Source: an uncultured Bacteroidales bacterium (GTDB lineage Bacteria; Bacteroidota; Bacteroidia; Bacteroidales; UBA932). From it: 57,131 bases of DNA. Shown here one piece after another: positions 42,241 through 51,800 of the stretch. Below the pieces are notes generated by a model. The model was not told the DNA's origin, made no database searches, and saw only the letters and a program-made list of their open reading frames with translations. The position numbers and the translations under genes were made by a program. How positions within the stretch are numbered: position 1 is the stretch's first letter; each line of letters opens with the position of its first letter. The DNA is taken from contig CAMZGD010000014.1 in NCBI GenBank assembly GCA_947306365.1, positions 1 through 57,131 on the forward strand. Reading direction: 5' to 3'.

Positions 42241-42547
42241 ATATTTCAAATCCAACAACATCGTCTTCTCCGCTCCTGTGGGGACGGTGATCGGCGGCAC
42301 CAAGATCGAGGTCACCGGAACCATCACGTGGACGAAGGCGTATTCCGCAGCAGGTGCGGCATACCGGCTGAGCGGCGCGAGCTCCTGGACCCACAAGGCC
42401 GGCAGCGGCCTGACGATCGACGTGACCACGCCGGACCTGACGGCAGGCGAGACCTACGAGGTCGCCCTGTATCTCAAGCGCGCAAGCGTGTATGACTATT
42501 CCACCATCGTCGAGGTGACGATCCCGGCGGCAGACGCAAACACCTAA
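42230..42547 (+). CDS. Small beta-rich (Ig-like) virion protein
   Basis: 105 residues from 42230, overlapping the portal end. The sequence alternates in beta strands ('GGTKIEVTGTITWTKAY', 'GETYEVALYLKRASVYDYST') and looks like one Ig- or fibronectin-type domain. No signal peptide is present. Placed between portal and protease, it could be a capsid decoration or a scaffold-associated protein. The family is not recognised. Confidence 0.5.
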   Translation: MKGKYFKSNNIVFSAPVGTVIGGTKIEVTGTITWTKAYSAAGAAYRLSGASSWTHKAGSGLTIDVTTPDLTAGETYEVALYLKRASVYDYSTIVEVTIPAADANT

Positions 42548-42550
42548 GCC

Positions 42551-43207
42551 ATGTCTGAAAAGAAACTTTCCATCAATTATCGGCAGATCCTCAATCCGGA
42601 AATCCGCAAGATTGACGTTGAGGGCCGTACCGTCGAGTTCGTGGCGTCGGACTCCAGCATCGACTTCTATGGGACGGTGCTGCCGGCTGACAAGTGGAAT
42701 CTCAAGCGCTACGAGAAGAACGGCGTAGTAGGATATATGCACGACGTCTACGGTGACTCCTGGGTGAAGGCTGCGGATCCGGATGACGTGATCGGCTATG
42801 CCAAAGCCTGGGTCGAGGATGACAAGCTCGTCGCCGCCATCACCTTCGAACCGGCGGAACTGAACAAAAAGGCCGACAAGATCTTCAGGAAGATCCAGTT
42901 CGGAAGCCTGAATGCCGTGTCCGTAGGTTTCGCGCCGACCGCTGCCGGCCATTGGGGGAGCGAGAACGACGAGGAGGATCCGGACGTGTACTACTACAAC
43001 GGCCAGGAGCTGCTGGAGATATCGGTCGTGAACATCCCGGCCAACGCGAACGCGGTGCGCCGGTCCATCGATGCGGAGCTTGAGCAGCATCCGAAGCCGT
43101 CAACCCGCGAGATGCGGAAGGACGAGGCGCCGGACGTCGAGGCGCTGAAGAAAAAGGAACTAACAGTCGCCAGCGCGCGTTTGTGCCTGGTGCAAAACAA
43201 ACATTAA
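42551..43207 (+). CDS. HK97-type prohead protease
   Basis: 218 residues. It cleaves the scaffold or delta domain during capsid maturation. 'VEFVASDSSIDFYGTVLP', 'VGYMHDVYGD' (His) and 'FGSLNAVSVGFAPTA' (Ser) are the family blocks, and 'LEISVVNIPANANAV' is the usual end of the fold. It precedes the major capsid gene by 6 bp, the standard arrangement. Confidence 0.92.
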   Translation: MSEKKLSINYRQILNPEIRKIDVEGRTVEFVASDSSIDFYGTVLPADKWNLKRYEKNGVVGYMHDVYGDSWVKAADPDDVIGYAKAWVEDDKLVAAITFEPAELNKKADKIFRKIQFGSLNAVSVGFAPTAAGHWGSENDEEDPDVYYYNGQELLEISVVNIPANANAVRRSIDAELEQHPKPSTREMRKDEAPDVEALKKKELTVASARLCLVQNKH

Positions 43208-43213
43208 ATAACT

Positions 43214-44455
43214 ATGCGAAAATCAATCGAAATTTTGGCGGAAATTCGCGCCAAGCAGGCGGCTGTGAAGGCTTTGACCGACGCCGCCGAGATCGATGCC
43301 GCCACGCAGGAGCTGCAGGCTCTGGAGCGTGAACTGGCATTGTCCCTGAATTCGGAAGCGGTGGAGCGCCTTGTCGCCCAGCGCTCCGTCATCGTCCCGA
43401 GCGCCGGTGAGCAGAAAGAGCTCAAGCGCTTCTCCATCTCGAAGTACATCCGTGAGGCTTCCGCACAGAAGCTGACCGGCTTCGAAGCAGAAATGAACCA
43501 GGAGGGTCTCAATGAGTTTGCCGGCAGCGGCCTGCTCTCCCAGCGCGGCTTCGTCCTCCCGTCGATGCTGCTCCGCTCCTTCGACGTGAACAACGTGACC
43601 ACCGCCACCGAAGGCGCCGAGTTCGCCCACGTCACGAAGATGAGCTACCTCGAGGGTCTGCGCAACGCCCTCGTCTGCGCCGCCCTCGGCGCCGTATACA
43701 TCGACGGCCTCCAGGGCAACGTCTCCATCGTCAAGGGCGGTTCGGCCACCGCTGCATGGTATGCCGAAGGCGAAGCGGCTTCCGACACCAAGCTGGCCTT
43801 CTCCACCGCGACGATGACGCCGAAGCGCCTGCAGATCATCGCCGGCTACACCCACGACCTGCTCCATCAGTCCTCTCTCGCCGTGGACCAGATCATCATG
43901 AACGAGCTGACCCGCGCCCATGCCTCCGCACTGGATGCCGCCGCCTTCAACGGCACCGGATCCAACGGCCAGCCTTACGGCATTCTGAACGCCAGCGGCG
44001 TCAACTCCGTCGTCATGGGAACCAACGGCGGCGTCCTGACACGCGACAAGCTCATCGACCTGGAGAGCGAAGTCGCCATCGACAACGCCCTCTTCGGCGC
44101 TCTCGCCTATGTCACCAACGCAAAGGTGGCCGGCAAGATGAAGAAGACCGAGACGGTCCAGGGATATCCTGACTGGCTCCTCGAGAACGGCATGGCCAAC
44201 GGCTACAAGGTGGCCGTCACCAACTCCATCCCTGCGAACCTCACGAAGGGCTCTTCGTCCGGCGTCTGCTCCGCGATGGTCTTCGGCAACTTCAACGAGC
44301 TGCTGATCGGCCAGTGGGGCGGTCTCGACATGATCATCGACCCGTTCACGAGCAAGGGCAAGGCCATCATCGAGGTGTCCGCCGCGGCATATCACGATAT
44401 CCTCGTGCGCCGTCCGGAAGCCTTCGCCATCGTGAAGGATCTGACCACGGCCTAA
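43214..44455 (+). CDS. Major capsid protein, HK97 fold
   Basis: 413 residues. The N-terminal 100 residues are a charged coiled coil (delta domain, probably removed by the protease). The body shows 'TEGAEFAHV', 'RLQIIAGYTHDLLHQS' and 'GTGSNGQPYGILN', common in HK97-type capsids, and it ends 'YHDILVRRPEAFAIV'. It forms the icosahedral shell. Codon use is strongly biased to C-ending codons, as for a highly expressed gene. Confidence 0.93.
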   Translation: MRKSIEILAEIRAKQAAVKALTDAAEIDAATQELQALERELALSLNSEAVERLVAQRSVIVPSAGEQKELKRFSISKYIREASAQKLTGFEAEMNQEGLNEFAGSGLLSQRGFVLPSMLLRSFDVNNVTTATEGAEFAHVTKMSYLEGLRNALVCAALGAVYIDGLQGNVSIVKGGSATAAWYAEGEAASDTKLAFSTATMTPKRLQIIAGYTHDLLHQSSLAVDQIIMNELTRAHASALDAAAFNGTGSNGQPYGILNASGVNSVVMGTNGGVLTRDKLIDLESEVAIDNALFGALAYVTNAKVAGKMKKTETVQGYPDWLLENGMANGYKVAVTNSIPANLTKGSSSGVCSAMVFGNFNELLIGQWGGLDMIIDPFTSKGKAIIEVSAAAYHDILVRRPEAFAIVKDLTTA

Positions 44456-44496
44456 CATACGCTTTCTTCATAGGTTAAGTTTTTGGTAATCGGGAA

Positions 44497-44976
44497 ATGG
44501 AAACGAGATTGCAGCCCCGCGCACTGGTTGAGCTCCAGGATCTGAAGCAGAACCTGCGCATCGACCCGAACATCGAAGTGTTCGACGCCGACCTCATGAT
44601 GAAACTCAGAGCTGCCATAGCGTTCGCAGAGAGTTTCATCAACAGGGACCTGTGCCGTGTGCCTGTGATCTTGTATCCATACGCCCGTGAGACCGGACTG
44701 AATCTCGACCCCGCCCTCCACATCGTCAAAGTGGCGATAGGTGGGCAGGACCTTCCGCTGTCCGGCTGGAGCTATGCAGGGGGGACGCTCTCCCTGTATG
44801 GTGACAGCTATGCCGCGGATGCCGTCGTTGAGGTCGAGACTGAATGGCGTTATGACATCGCCGTCGCCGTCCTGATGCACGCCTCGTCGCTCTGGCTGAA
44901 CCCTGCCGACAGCGTGGAAACCCTGCCGAAGGCTTCGCGGAACCTGCTATCACAGTACAGGACCTATGCCGGTTGA
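44497..44976 (+). CDS. Head-tail connector (gp6-like)
   Basis: 159 residues. 'LVELQDLKQNLRID' and 'AAIAFAESFINRDL' at the N-terminus match the gp6/YqbG-type adaptor that docks on the portal. A beta-rich middle and a helical C-terminus ('AVAVLMHASSLWLNPAD') complete it. It overlaps the next gene by 11 bp. Confidence 0.82.
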   Translation: METRLQPRALVELQDLKQNLRIDPNIEVFDADLMMKLRAAIAFAESFINRDLCRVPVILYPYARETGLNLDPALHIVKVAIGGQDLPLSGWSYAGGTLSLYGDSYAADAVVEVETEWRYDIAVAVLMHASSLWLNPADSVETLPKASRNLLSQYRTYAG

Positions 44977-45292
44977 GGTAAACATAGGGACCTTCGACGA
45001 AGTGGTCTACCTGTATACCTGCGAGACTTCAAAGGACGAACGCGGCGCGAAGGTAGAAAACTACAAGTGTGCCGGCCATCGCCTGGCGCGCGTCGACCTT
45101 TCGTCAAGCGAAACGGATGCTGATTACAACGTCTTCTCCGAGCGGTCCATCACCGTGACGATGTATAAGGTGTGCGGAATCAGCACCCGCTGGCGGCTGG
45201 GGTGGCGCGGACACTACTACAACATCCAGTCCGTCCAGCCGGTGGACAGGATGTCTCCGTTTACCGTTGTAACAGCCCAGGAGGTACTATGA
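44966..45292 (+). CDS. Head closure / head-tail adaptor protein
   Basis: 108 residues, beta-rich. 'SERSITVTMYKV' and 'WRGHYYNIQSVQPVD' match the SPP1 gp16-type head-tail joining family. Its position between the gp6-like and gp10-like proteins supports the call. It shares ATGA with the next gene. Confidence 0.8.
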   Translation: MPVEVNIGTFDEVVYLYTCETSKDERGAKVENYKCAGHRLARVDLSSSETDADYNVFSERSITVTMYKVCGISTRWRLGWRGHYYNIQSVQPVDRMSPFTVVTAQEVL

Positions 45293-45738
45293 AAGCCGTT
45301 GAGGGAGTGGACCGCATCACCAGGATGTTCGAGCAGTTTCCGGCTGAGATGAACAAGGAGACCAAGCGTCTGATGCGCTCGGCCTCCAGGCCGTGGCTGG
45401 CGCGGATGCGCTCCGCGACCCCGTTCCCGGAGTGGAAACGACTGTCGAACATCAACATCAAGTCGAAGAAGGGCGTGACATCGCTCCTGGTCGGTTTTTT
45501 CGGCCCGAAGGACGTCCACTTCGACTGGATGAAGGGCTATTGGTACAACTACGGTACGCTCACGCGGCGCGACCCGAACCATTCCTTCGACAACCCCGTC
45601 AAGAGGTCCGTCAAGAACAGGAGGAATGAGCTGGGCCAGCCGCCGCGGCAATTCTTTGAAGAGGCCTCTGCCGGCGCGGAAGAAGACATCGCCGACAAGG
45701 TTGTAACCGGACTCGAAAACTACATCGGACAGCTATGA
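45289..45738 (+). CDS. HK97 gp10-like tail completion protein
   Basis: 149 residues from 45289, where AGGAGGT precedes the ATG and the frame overlaps the previous stop. A helical, basic N-terminus ('RLMRSASRPWLARMRSATP') and 'FFGPKDVHFDWMKGYWYNYG' fit the gp10 family of neck/tail completion proteins. It is followed, with a 4-bp overlap, by the tail terminator. Confidence 0.75.
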   Translation: MKAVEGVDRITRMFEQFPAEMNKETKRLMRSASRPWLARMRSATPFPEWKRLSNINIKSKKGVTSLLVGFFGPKDVHFDWMKGYWYNYGTLTRRDPNHSFDNPVKRSVKNRRNELGQPPRQFFEEASAGAEEDIADKVVTGLENYIGQL

Positions 45739-46118
45739 CGGAGACCATATCAACGGCACTGATAGCGGCCCTGGAAGGCACGATAGCGATAGCGCAGGAC
45801 CAGGACGGAACGGAGGATATGCCCTACGCCGTATACACGCTCGACGTATCGCCATCCTATGTGAAGGGGAAGGTGTATAAGATTTCCGGCGTGCTGACCG
45901 TCAGGATCTATGCCGCCTCCGCATCGCAGGCCCTGACGCTGAGCGACGCTGTCGAAGCGGCCATCGAGCTGTCGATGCAGAATGCGGAATACCGGACGCG
46001 GGTGACCTCGGCCACGTCATACGATGACAACGGCAAATACCAGCGGATCCTGGAATACAGCGTCGCCCAGGTGCTGACGGCGCAACAAACACAATCACAA
46101 ACACAATCAGATTCATAG
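45735..46118 (+). CDS. Tail terminator-like protein (DUF3168 type)
   Basis: 127 residues. 'GTEDMPYAVYTLDVSPSYVK' and 'LTVRIYAASASQALTLSDAV' are the strands and helix expected of the gpU/DUF3168 fold that caps the tail tube. It ends in a Gln/Ser/Thr-rich tail. Located just before the tail tube gene, as usual. Confidence 0.75.
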   Translation: MTETISTALIAALEGTIAIAQDQDGTEDMPYAVYTLDVSPSYVKGKVYKISGVLTVRIYAASASQALTLSDAVEAAIELSMQNAEYRTRVTSATSYDDNGKYQRILEYSVAQVLTAQQTQSQTQSDS

Positions 46119-46122
46119 AACT

Positions 46123-46554
46123 ATGGCAGAGACTTTCCATGTGGGTTACAACACCCTTCTGAAGGCTGCGACCACGGATAACGGGACGAAAAAGACGTTC
46201 GTGGGCGTGACCAGCGACTCATTCCAGCGGCAGGCCAACGTGAAGGAAAGCATCACGAAGGCCGATGCAGGGTCCAAGCGCAGGACGGCGACGTCCGTCG
46301 CGGATACCTGGACGGTGAGCGGCGTCTGCGGCGTGGACGGTTCGCAGATCTCCCGCTTCGAGATCATCCAGCTCGTGGGAACGAAGGTGTACGTCGAGTA
46401 CAAGATCAATGATGCCACGGGCGGCGGGACCATCACCTGCGCGGCGCTCGTGACCAGCTATTCCGAAGAGACGCCGGCGGATCCGGACACCGACCCGACC
46501 TATTCGCTCACCCTCGAGAGGGATGGTGCAGCCACCATCACCCCGGCGCAGTAG
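46123..46554 (+). CDS. Major tail tube protein
   Basis: 143 residues. 'FVGVTSDSFQRQANVKESIT' and the beta-strand pattern 'TWTVSGVCGVDGSQISRFEI' match TP901-1-type tail tube proteins of siphoviruses. It polymerises into the tube. It sits 4 bp after the tail terminator and 1 bp before the chaperone gene. Confidence 0.85.
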   Translation: MAETFHVGYNTLLKAATTDNGTKKTFVGVTSDSFQRQANVKESITKADAGSKRRTATSVADTWTVSGVCGVDGSQISRFEIIQLVGTKVYVEYKINDATGGGTITCAALVTSYSEETPADPDTDPTYSLTLERDGAATITPAQ

Positions 46555-46555
46555 T

Positions 46556-46906
46556 ATGGACAAGCGATACATCACCGTCCGCGGCCAGCGTTATCGCGTT
46601 GAGGTAAACTTCAATACACTGGAGGACTTCGCCGCGATGAAGGACCTTCCGATCACGCGGATAGGTGACCTTCGGCTGGAGAAGGGCGACAACCTAAAGG
46701 TGATGATGACGGCGGCGATCCGCGAGGGCGAGCGCCTCGACGGGCGCGAATGCACCCTAACGCCGATGGAGCTCGGGACGATGATCGACGGAAACGTCAT
46801 CACGGAGTTCTCGCGGATCTTCGAGGCCCATGTCACCTCGCGGGACGATGCTCCAGCTCCAGCTGCTGCAGCGCCCGAGGACGCAAAAAAAAAGAGCCGT
46901 CGGTAG
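46556..46906 (+). CDS. Tail assembly chaperone, short form (gpG-like)
   Basis: 116 residues from 46556. It binds the tape measure protein during tail assembly. It ends in an Ala/Pro-rich stretch and Lys-Lys-Lys-Ser-Arg-Arg. Just before its stop lies a run of nine A that makes the -1 slippery heptamer A-AAA-AAG. The position after the tail tube and before the tape measure is that of lambda gpG. Confidence 0.85.
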   Translation: MDKRYITVRGQRYRVEVNFNTLEDFAAMKDLPITRIGDLRLEKGDNLKVMMTAAIREGERLDGRECTLTPMELGTMIDGNVITEFSRIFEAHVTSRDDAPAPAAAAPEDAKKKSRR

Positions 46907-47241
46907 CGCGGCTCCGGGGCATCGCCGTCGCCCAGATGCACATCTCCCCTTCGGAGTTCGGCATGATGCGGCCAGCGGACTTCGCCGTGGCGCTTCGGGT
47001 CTACAACGAAGGGGAGGATGAACGGGCGAAGTGGCAGGCGGACCTGGTGAGGGGATTGGCCTGGAAGGTGATCGTCCCCTGGCTGAAGACCAAACCGAAG
47101 AGCCTGCATTCCTTCTGGCCGATGCCGTGGGACACTGAGGAGGCGGCTGTACAGATGACTCGGGAAGAGCGGGTCGCATCGATTAATAAATTCCTTAGCG
47201 AAATTCAGTGCGATGTCGAAGAAGAGAAACCTGAAAGTTAA
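46556..47241 (+). CDS. Tail assembly chaperone, frameshift form (gpGT-like)
   Basis: This is the product of a -1 ribosomal frameshift at 46888-46894: 113 residues from the first frame, then 115 from the -1 frame, continuing GAG CCG TCG GTA. About 228 residues in all. The second part (from 'MHISPSEFGMMRPADFAVAL') has no start of its own in a good context and must reach expression through the shift. Lambda uses the same G/GT device, needed in a fixed ratio. It overlaps the tape measure start by 29 bp. Confidence 0.8.
46885..46914 (+). promoter_or_regulatory. Programmed -1 frameshift site
   Basis: Nine A then G (46885-46894) contain A-AAA-AAG in the zero frame, the most slippery -1 heptamer known in bacteria. 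A stem GAGCCG/CGGCTC (46894-46899 with 46909-46914) follows, and further GC-rich pairing is possible. The zero-frame stop TAG lies inside the loop region. Confidence 0.85.
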
Positions 47242-48811
47242 TATCACAGCCGACTCGTCAGGCCTGCAGAAGGAGACCAGGAAGGCTGAGAATGCAATCA
47301 AGAGCTTCGAGAAGAATGCCACCGGCGAGCTCTCCAAGATCGGGAATCTCCTCGGCATGGACACCTCGAAGGTGGGCGCACTGGCAAACGCCTTTCAGGG
47401 AGCTGCGGCAAAGATCTCACAGAGTGCCGGTAAGAGCGCATCCGAGGTACAGAAACTGATGGGCTCGATGAAGCTCGTCGGGGGGGTAATCGGCGGCGTG
47501 GCGGTATCGGCGGCGGCGCTGTGGAAGGCGGCAAGCTCTGAGGCGGAATTCTATGGCACGCGGCTCGAGGGCCTGGCACAGAACGCCGGCCTCAAGGCGT
47601 ATCAGGACACGATGCGGACATTGCGGCATGACCACCGTGACGGTGCCGGAATCGCTGAATTCGTGGCGCGCATCAAGCGCGGATGGTCGGCCATCGGCAA
47701 CTTCATCCAGTCCATCGTAAACCCGAACGCCAACTTCGAAGAGGACAAGCGTCTTGCACAGCAGGCTGACAACCTCGCCAGAATCGGCGTCAATATCTCT
47801 ATCCAGGAACAGAACAACAGGGTCAAGATCGCACAGATCGACGCGGACATCGCGGAGGCCCGGCGCAAGATCAACGATACGTCGCTGACATATCTCGAGC
47901 GTCAGGGCGCGGCATCACAGCTTGCCGGCCTGATCAACCAGAAGTCATACCTTGAGCTCGACATCCTCGAGAAAAAGCTGGCCAATACGCGGGCGATGAA
48001 TGCTCTCGCCTCGGACGGCATGGAGGACCTTGTCGCCGAAAAGGATCTCGAGGTGCAGATCCTGCAGGTCCAGCGGAACAAGGAACAGGAACTGAAGGCC
48101 ATCCAGAAGCAGCAGAAGAGCCTGAACACCGAAATGAAAAACTGGCTCGCCGGCCTCCAGTCGCAGATCGACGCCGAAGCGGCGGAGACCATCGAGGCCG
48201 AACTGAAAGTGTCAGATGAACAGGCGATGGCCGAATTAGAGGCGCTCGGCCCACAGCTCGAGGCGGAGATCGAGGCGCTGAATGCGCAGATGAAGCCGAT
48301 AGAGCTGAAGGTGGACCCCCTTCCTGCCGTCAAGATGATGGATCTGCTGCCGACGCTGGAAGGCGCATTCAAGTCCACGATGGGCAACATCGGCGAATTC
48401 ATCGGAAATGCATTCTCGGGCAACCTTTCGGATGCGGCAAGCAATTTCAAGGCTGGAATCCTCGATACCATCGGAAACATGGCCGTCCAGGTCGGTGAGC
48501 TGGCCATATCGACGGGCGTGGCCCTGTCGGGCATCAAGGCGGCGCTGAAAACGATGAACCCCTACATCGCAATCGCCGCCGGCGCTGCGCTGGTCGCGTT
48601 GGGCCAGGCGGTGAGGACCGCCGCAAGCAACATTGCGGAGGGCGCTTCTGCCGGCACGGCAAGTGCGGAATCATATGCGCGGTATGCATCATCGGGCGAC
48701 TATTCGACCCGCGAAATCAACATCAAGGTGTCGGGCAAACTCACGGCTGAGGCCGGTGCGCTGGTGGCCGTCATCTCAGGGGAGGACAACCGAAAGAACC
48801 ATACGACGTAA
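47213..48811 (+). CDS. Tape measure protein
   Basis: 532 residues, mostly helical. A basic N-terminus ('SKKRNLKVNITADSSGLQKE') and long coiled-coil blocks (about 190-330) are followed by a hydrophobic, Ala/Gly-rich part (about 420-500). It sets tail length. At about 0.15 nm per residue the tail would be near 80 nm, short for a siphovirus (inference). It overlaps the gpGT frame at its start, and its stop shares one base with the next start (TAATG). Confidence 0.8.
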   Translation: MSKKRNLKVNITADSSGLQKETRKAENAIKSFEKNATGELSKIGNLLGMDTSKVGALANAFQGAAAKISQSAGKSASEVQKLMGSMKLVGGVIGGVAVSAAALWKAASSEAEFYGTRLEGLAQNAGLKAYQDTMRTLRHDHRDGAGIAEFVARIKRGWSAIGNFIQSIVNPNANFEEDKRLAQQADNLARIGVNISIQEQNNRVKIAQIDADIAEARRKINDTSLTYLERQGAASQLAGLINQKSYLELDILEKKLANTRAMNALASDGMEDLVAEKDLEVQILQVQRNKEQELKAIQKQQKSLNTEMKNWLAGLQSQIDAEAAETIEAELKVSDEQAMAELEALGPQLEAEIEALNAQMKPIELKVDPLPAVKMMDLLPTLEGAFKSTMGNIGEFIGNAFSGNLSDAASNFKAGILDTIGNMAVQVGELAISTGVALSGIKAALKTMNPYIAIAAGAALVALGQAVRTAASNIAEGASAGTASAESYARYASSGDYSTREINIKVSGKLTAEAGALVAVISGEDNRKNHTT

Positions 48812-51800
48812 TGGCCTACGCAACAAAATACAGGTTTAGCCTCGAATCAGACGCCGGGACCTCCTTCCGAATCGACATCCAGAAGGACGGATACAGCGGC
48901 ACCGTCTTGCAGCGTCCCCTCGGACGCGCACCGCATCTGCGACGTGACAGCGCCGACAATGGAATTTGCGGAACATCCCTGGAGATATGGGCGGAATGCG
49001 CCAATGACGGTGAATTCTCTGAGTTCTATACGACCGACGCACAGGAATACAAGGTTCTCGTCCAGATGTACGTGTCTGGCGCCTGGACGACGATCTGGAC
49101 CGGCTTCATCTCGCCAGAGCTGTATGCGGAGCCGGAAATCGCGCCTCCCTACGACGTGCAGATCACTGCCGTGGACGGGCTGGGTGAGCTGAAATACTAT
49201 GCATTTCCGGCGAATGGGCGTCAAACGCTGCTGGCGCACCTGCAGACGATCCTTGCACACACCGGCCTGGGCACGCTGGCGACGGATATCCTGAGCATAT
49301 CGTCGTTGAGGGCCACCACGCCGACCATCGCGGCGGCTACGATGCTGGCCAATACGAAGGTCAATCTTGACTTCCTCTCAGAGGGCAACTGCTATGATGC
49401 GCTGCAGGCCATCATGCAGAGCCTGCATATGATCATCACGCGCCACAATGACAAGTGGCTGCTGGTCCGCGAGTCCGACGTTGAGGTTTCAAACCTCGCC
49501 CTGACTGCCAAGAATGCAAGCGGCACGTCGGTATCCCTTGCCGCCGCGCAATACGGGTCGATGCAATCTTTTGCCTGGTGGCCCGTCGGCCAGATGAACA
49601 CCGAGATCGTGCCGGCGAAAAAGAAGATATCCGCCGGCTATCCTTACCGATGCGTCGAATCCCTGTTCACGAATCCGGAAACCGCCAATCCGTATTGCGG
49701 CGTCACGCCCGAGCCGATCGGCGTGGATGACTGCCCAGGCTGGTCAAGCATCGGCGTGGTGAAAAGCTACCAGTCCGGCTCCGCCTTCTACGGAAACCAC
49801 GCACGGATCGGTAAGATCCAGCAGACCGTGTCCGTTGAGGCCCAGGGCTCATATTCCTCACCGGACCAGATGACGTTGAGGTTGAGCCTTGCCGGCATCG
49901 GCACCCTGTCCGGCGCATCGTCCGCGAAGATCAAGGTCAAGGTCTTCTACACCAACGGACCCTGGCTCAGGAAAAAGAAACACGCCTCATCCGATACGGA
50001 TGTCGAATGGGCCACGTCGGACTCGTACCTCGAGCTGACCGTCCCGGTCGGATACTATGTCGGTCCGCCGGATCCGTCGTACACGGAATTTGAAATCCCG
50101 ATCCCATATCTGCCGGGAGGCGACCTGACGATTCAGCTGGACGGTTCGGATGCGGGGACTGGCATCACCTTCCTGGTCGGCGGTGTCTATCTCACCAAAC
50201 CGACCATCAACGGGTATCAGGATGTCATCAACATTGACAATTCGGCCAGGGAATCGGAGCGCGACCTTGAAATATCGTTCGGGGACGCGCCCTATACCAC
50301 CAATGCGCTTGCAAGCATCCTGAACGTCCTGTCCGACAGCAGCGGAAACCTGACATCGGCATGGGCAACGGCGAATTTCGCCGGCGAATACCTGTCAGTC
50401 ATAGCGATGGACTATGCCCTTTGCGCGGCACTGCCGAGGTTGAGGGCACGCGGCATCCTGAACGTGCCGAAAGACTCAACTCTCCCGGTGGCCTTCTTGA
50501 ACCCGGACGGGGTGACGATGCTGATTGACACGTATAGTTGGGACCTATTAAACGACGAGCTCGACGTCCAGATGACTTCCGTACCTGCCGCATCGGTTGA
50601 AATCACATCTGAGGCGATTACGCAGCTCACAGATTCACAGGCGCAGGAATATGCATCCGGATACGGCGGAAGCCAAAGCGCAGGAGCCGTCCATTATGGC
50701 GGAACGAGCCAGGCCTTTTTCGAGGCCGTTGAGGCCAACGGGGAAACCGTCGGTGCAAAGGCGCTCTACGATCTGCATATCGTACAAACCGAAGAGGATG
50801 AGCAGCAGGGGACACCGGAGGTCACGAAGAACATTTCCGAGATTCTGCGGCATCTCTCCCTGCAAGTCCTGAACGCGGGCACGGCAAGCGAGGAGACGAT
50901 CATCGTCGCCGACATCACCTTCGCCTCGCAGAAGGGCATCGTGGCGGGCGGCATCGCTGGCGGAGGCGGCGGCACATCGGGCGGAAGCCTCGAAACGCTG
51001 GCGGACGTTACCCTATCCAACAAGGCAAACGGGGACATACTGCGCTATAACGCTTTGACATCGCACTGGGAGAACGGCCCGCTGTCGCTGGCCCTGGCAG
51101 ACCTATCCAACGTCTCCAGCACCGCGCCGACGGACGGGCAGGCCCTCGTCTGGGACAACGCCAACAGCGTTTGGAAACCCGGCACCGTAGGCGGCAGCGT
51201 GACGGTGACGAACAAGGCGGCGACCATCGGGACGAGCCTCACGACCATCGCCACCGTCGGCGGCACGGACATCACGGCGAAGATCACCCATCAGACCGTC
51301 ACCCTCGCATCCGGCACGAACGACGGAACGCTGAAACTCACCACCGCAGCAGGGACGACCGACAACATAGCCGTCAAGGGCATCACCGCGACGAAGATAT
51401 CCCATTGGGAAGATGCGTACAGCAATATGGGGCGTGCTGATAAAGACACCAACGGCAACAACCTCGCAACGCAGACGTGGGTGACGAACAAGGGCTATCT
51501 CACGAGCATCCCGGTAGCGACGGCGGATGCGCTGGGCGGCATCAAGATCGGCTATTCGGAAAGCAATAGCGGCAGCGCATCGAACCGCAACTATGCCGTG
51601 AAACTTTCCAGCAACAAGGCCTACGTCAACGTCCCGTGGGTGGAATACTCACTTCCGCTGGCGGCAAGCGGGACGAGGGGCGGCATCCAGATAGGATATT
51701 CCGAAAGCAACAGCGGAAGTTCGTCGAACAGAAACTACGCCGTTAAACTCTCGTCCGAAAAGGCCTACGTCAACGTCCCGTGGGTGGAATACTCGCATCC

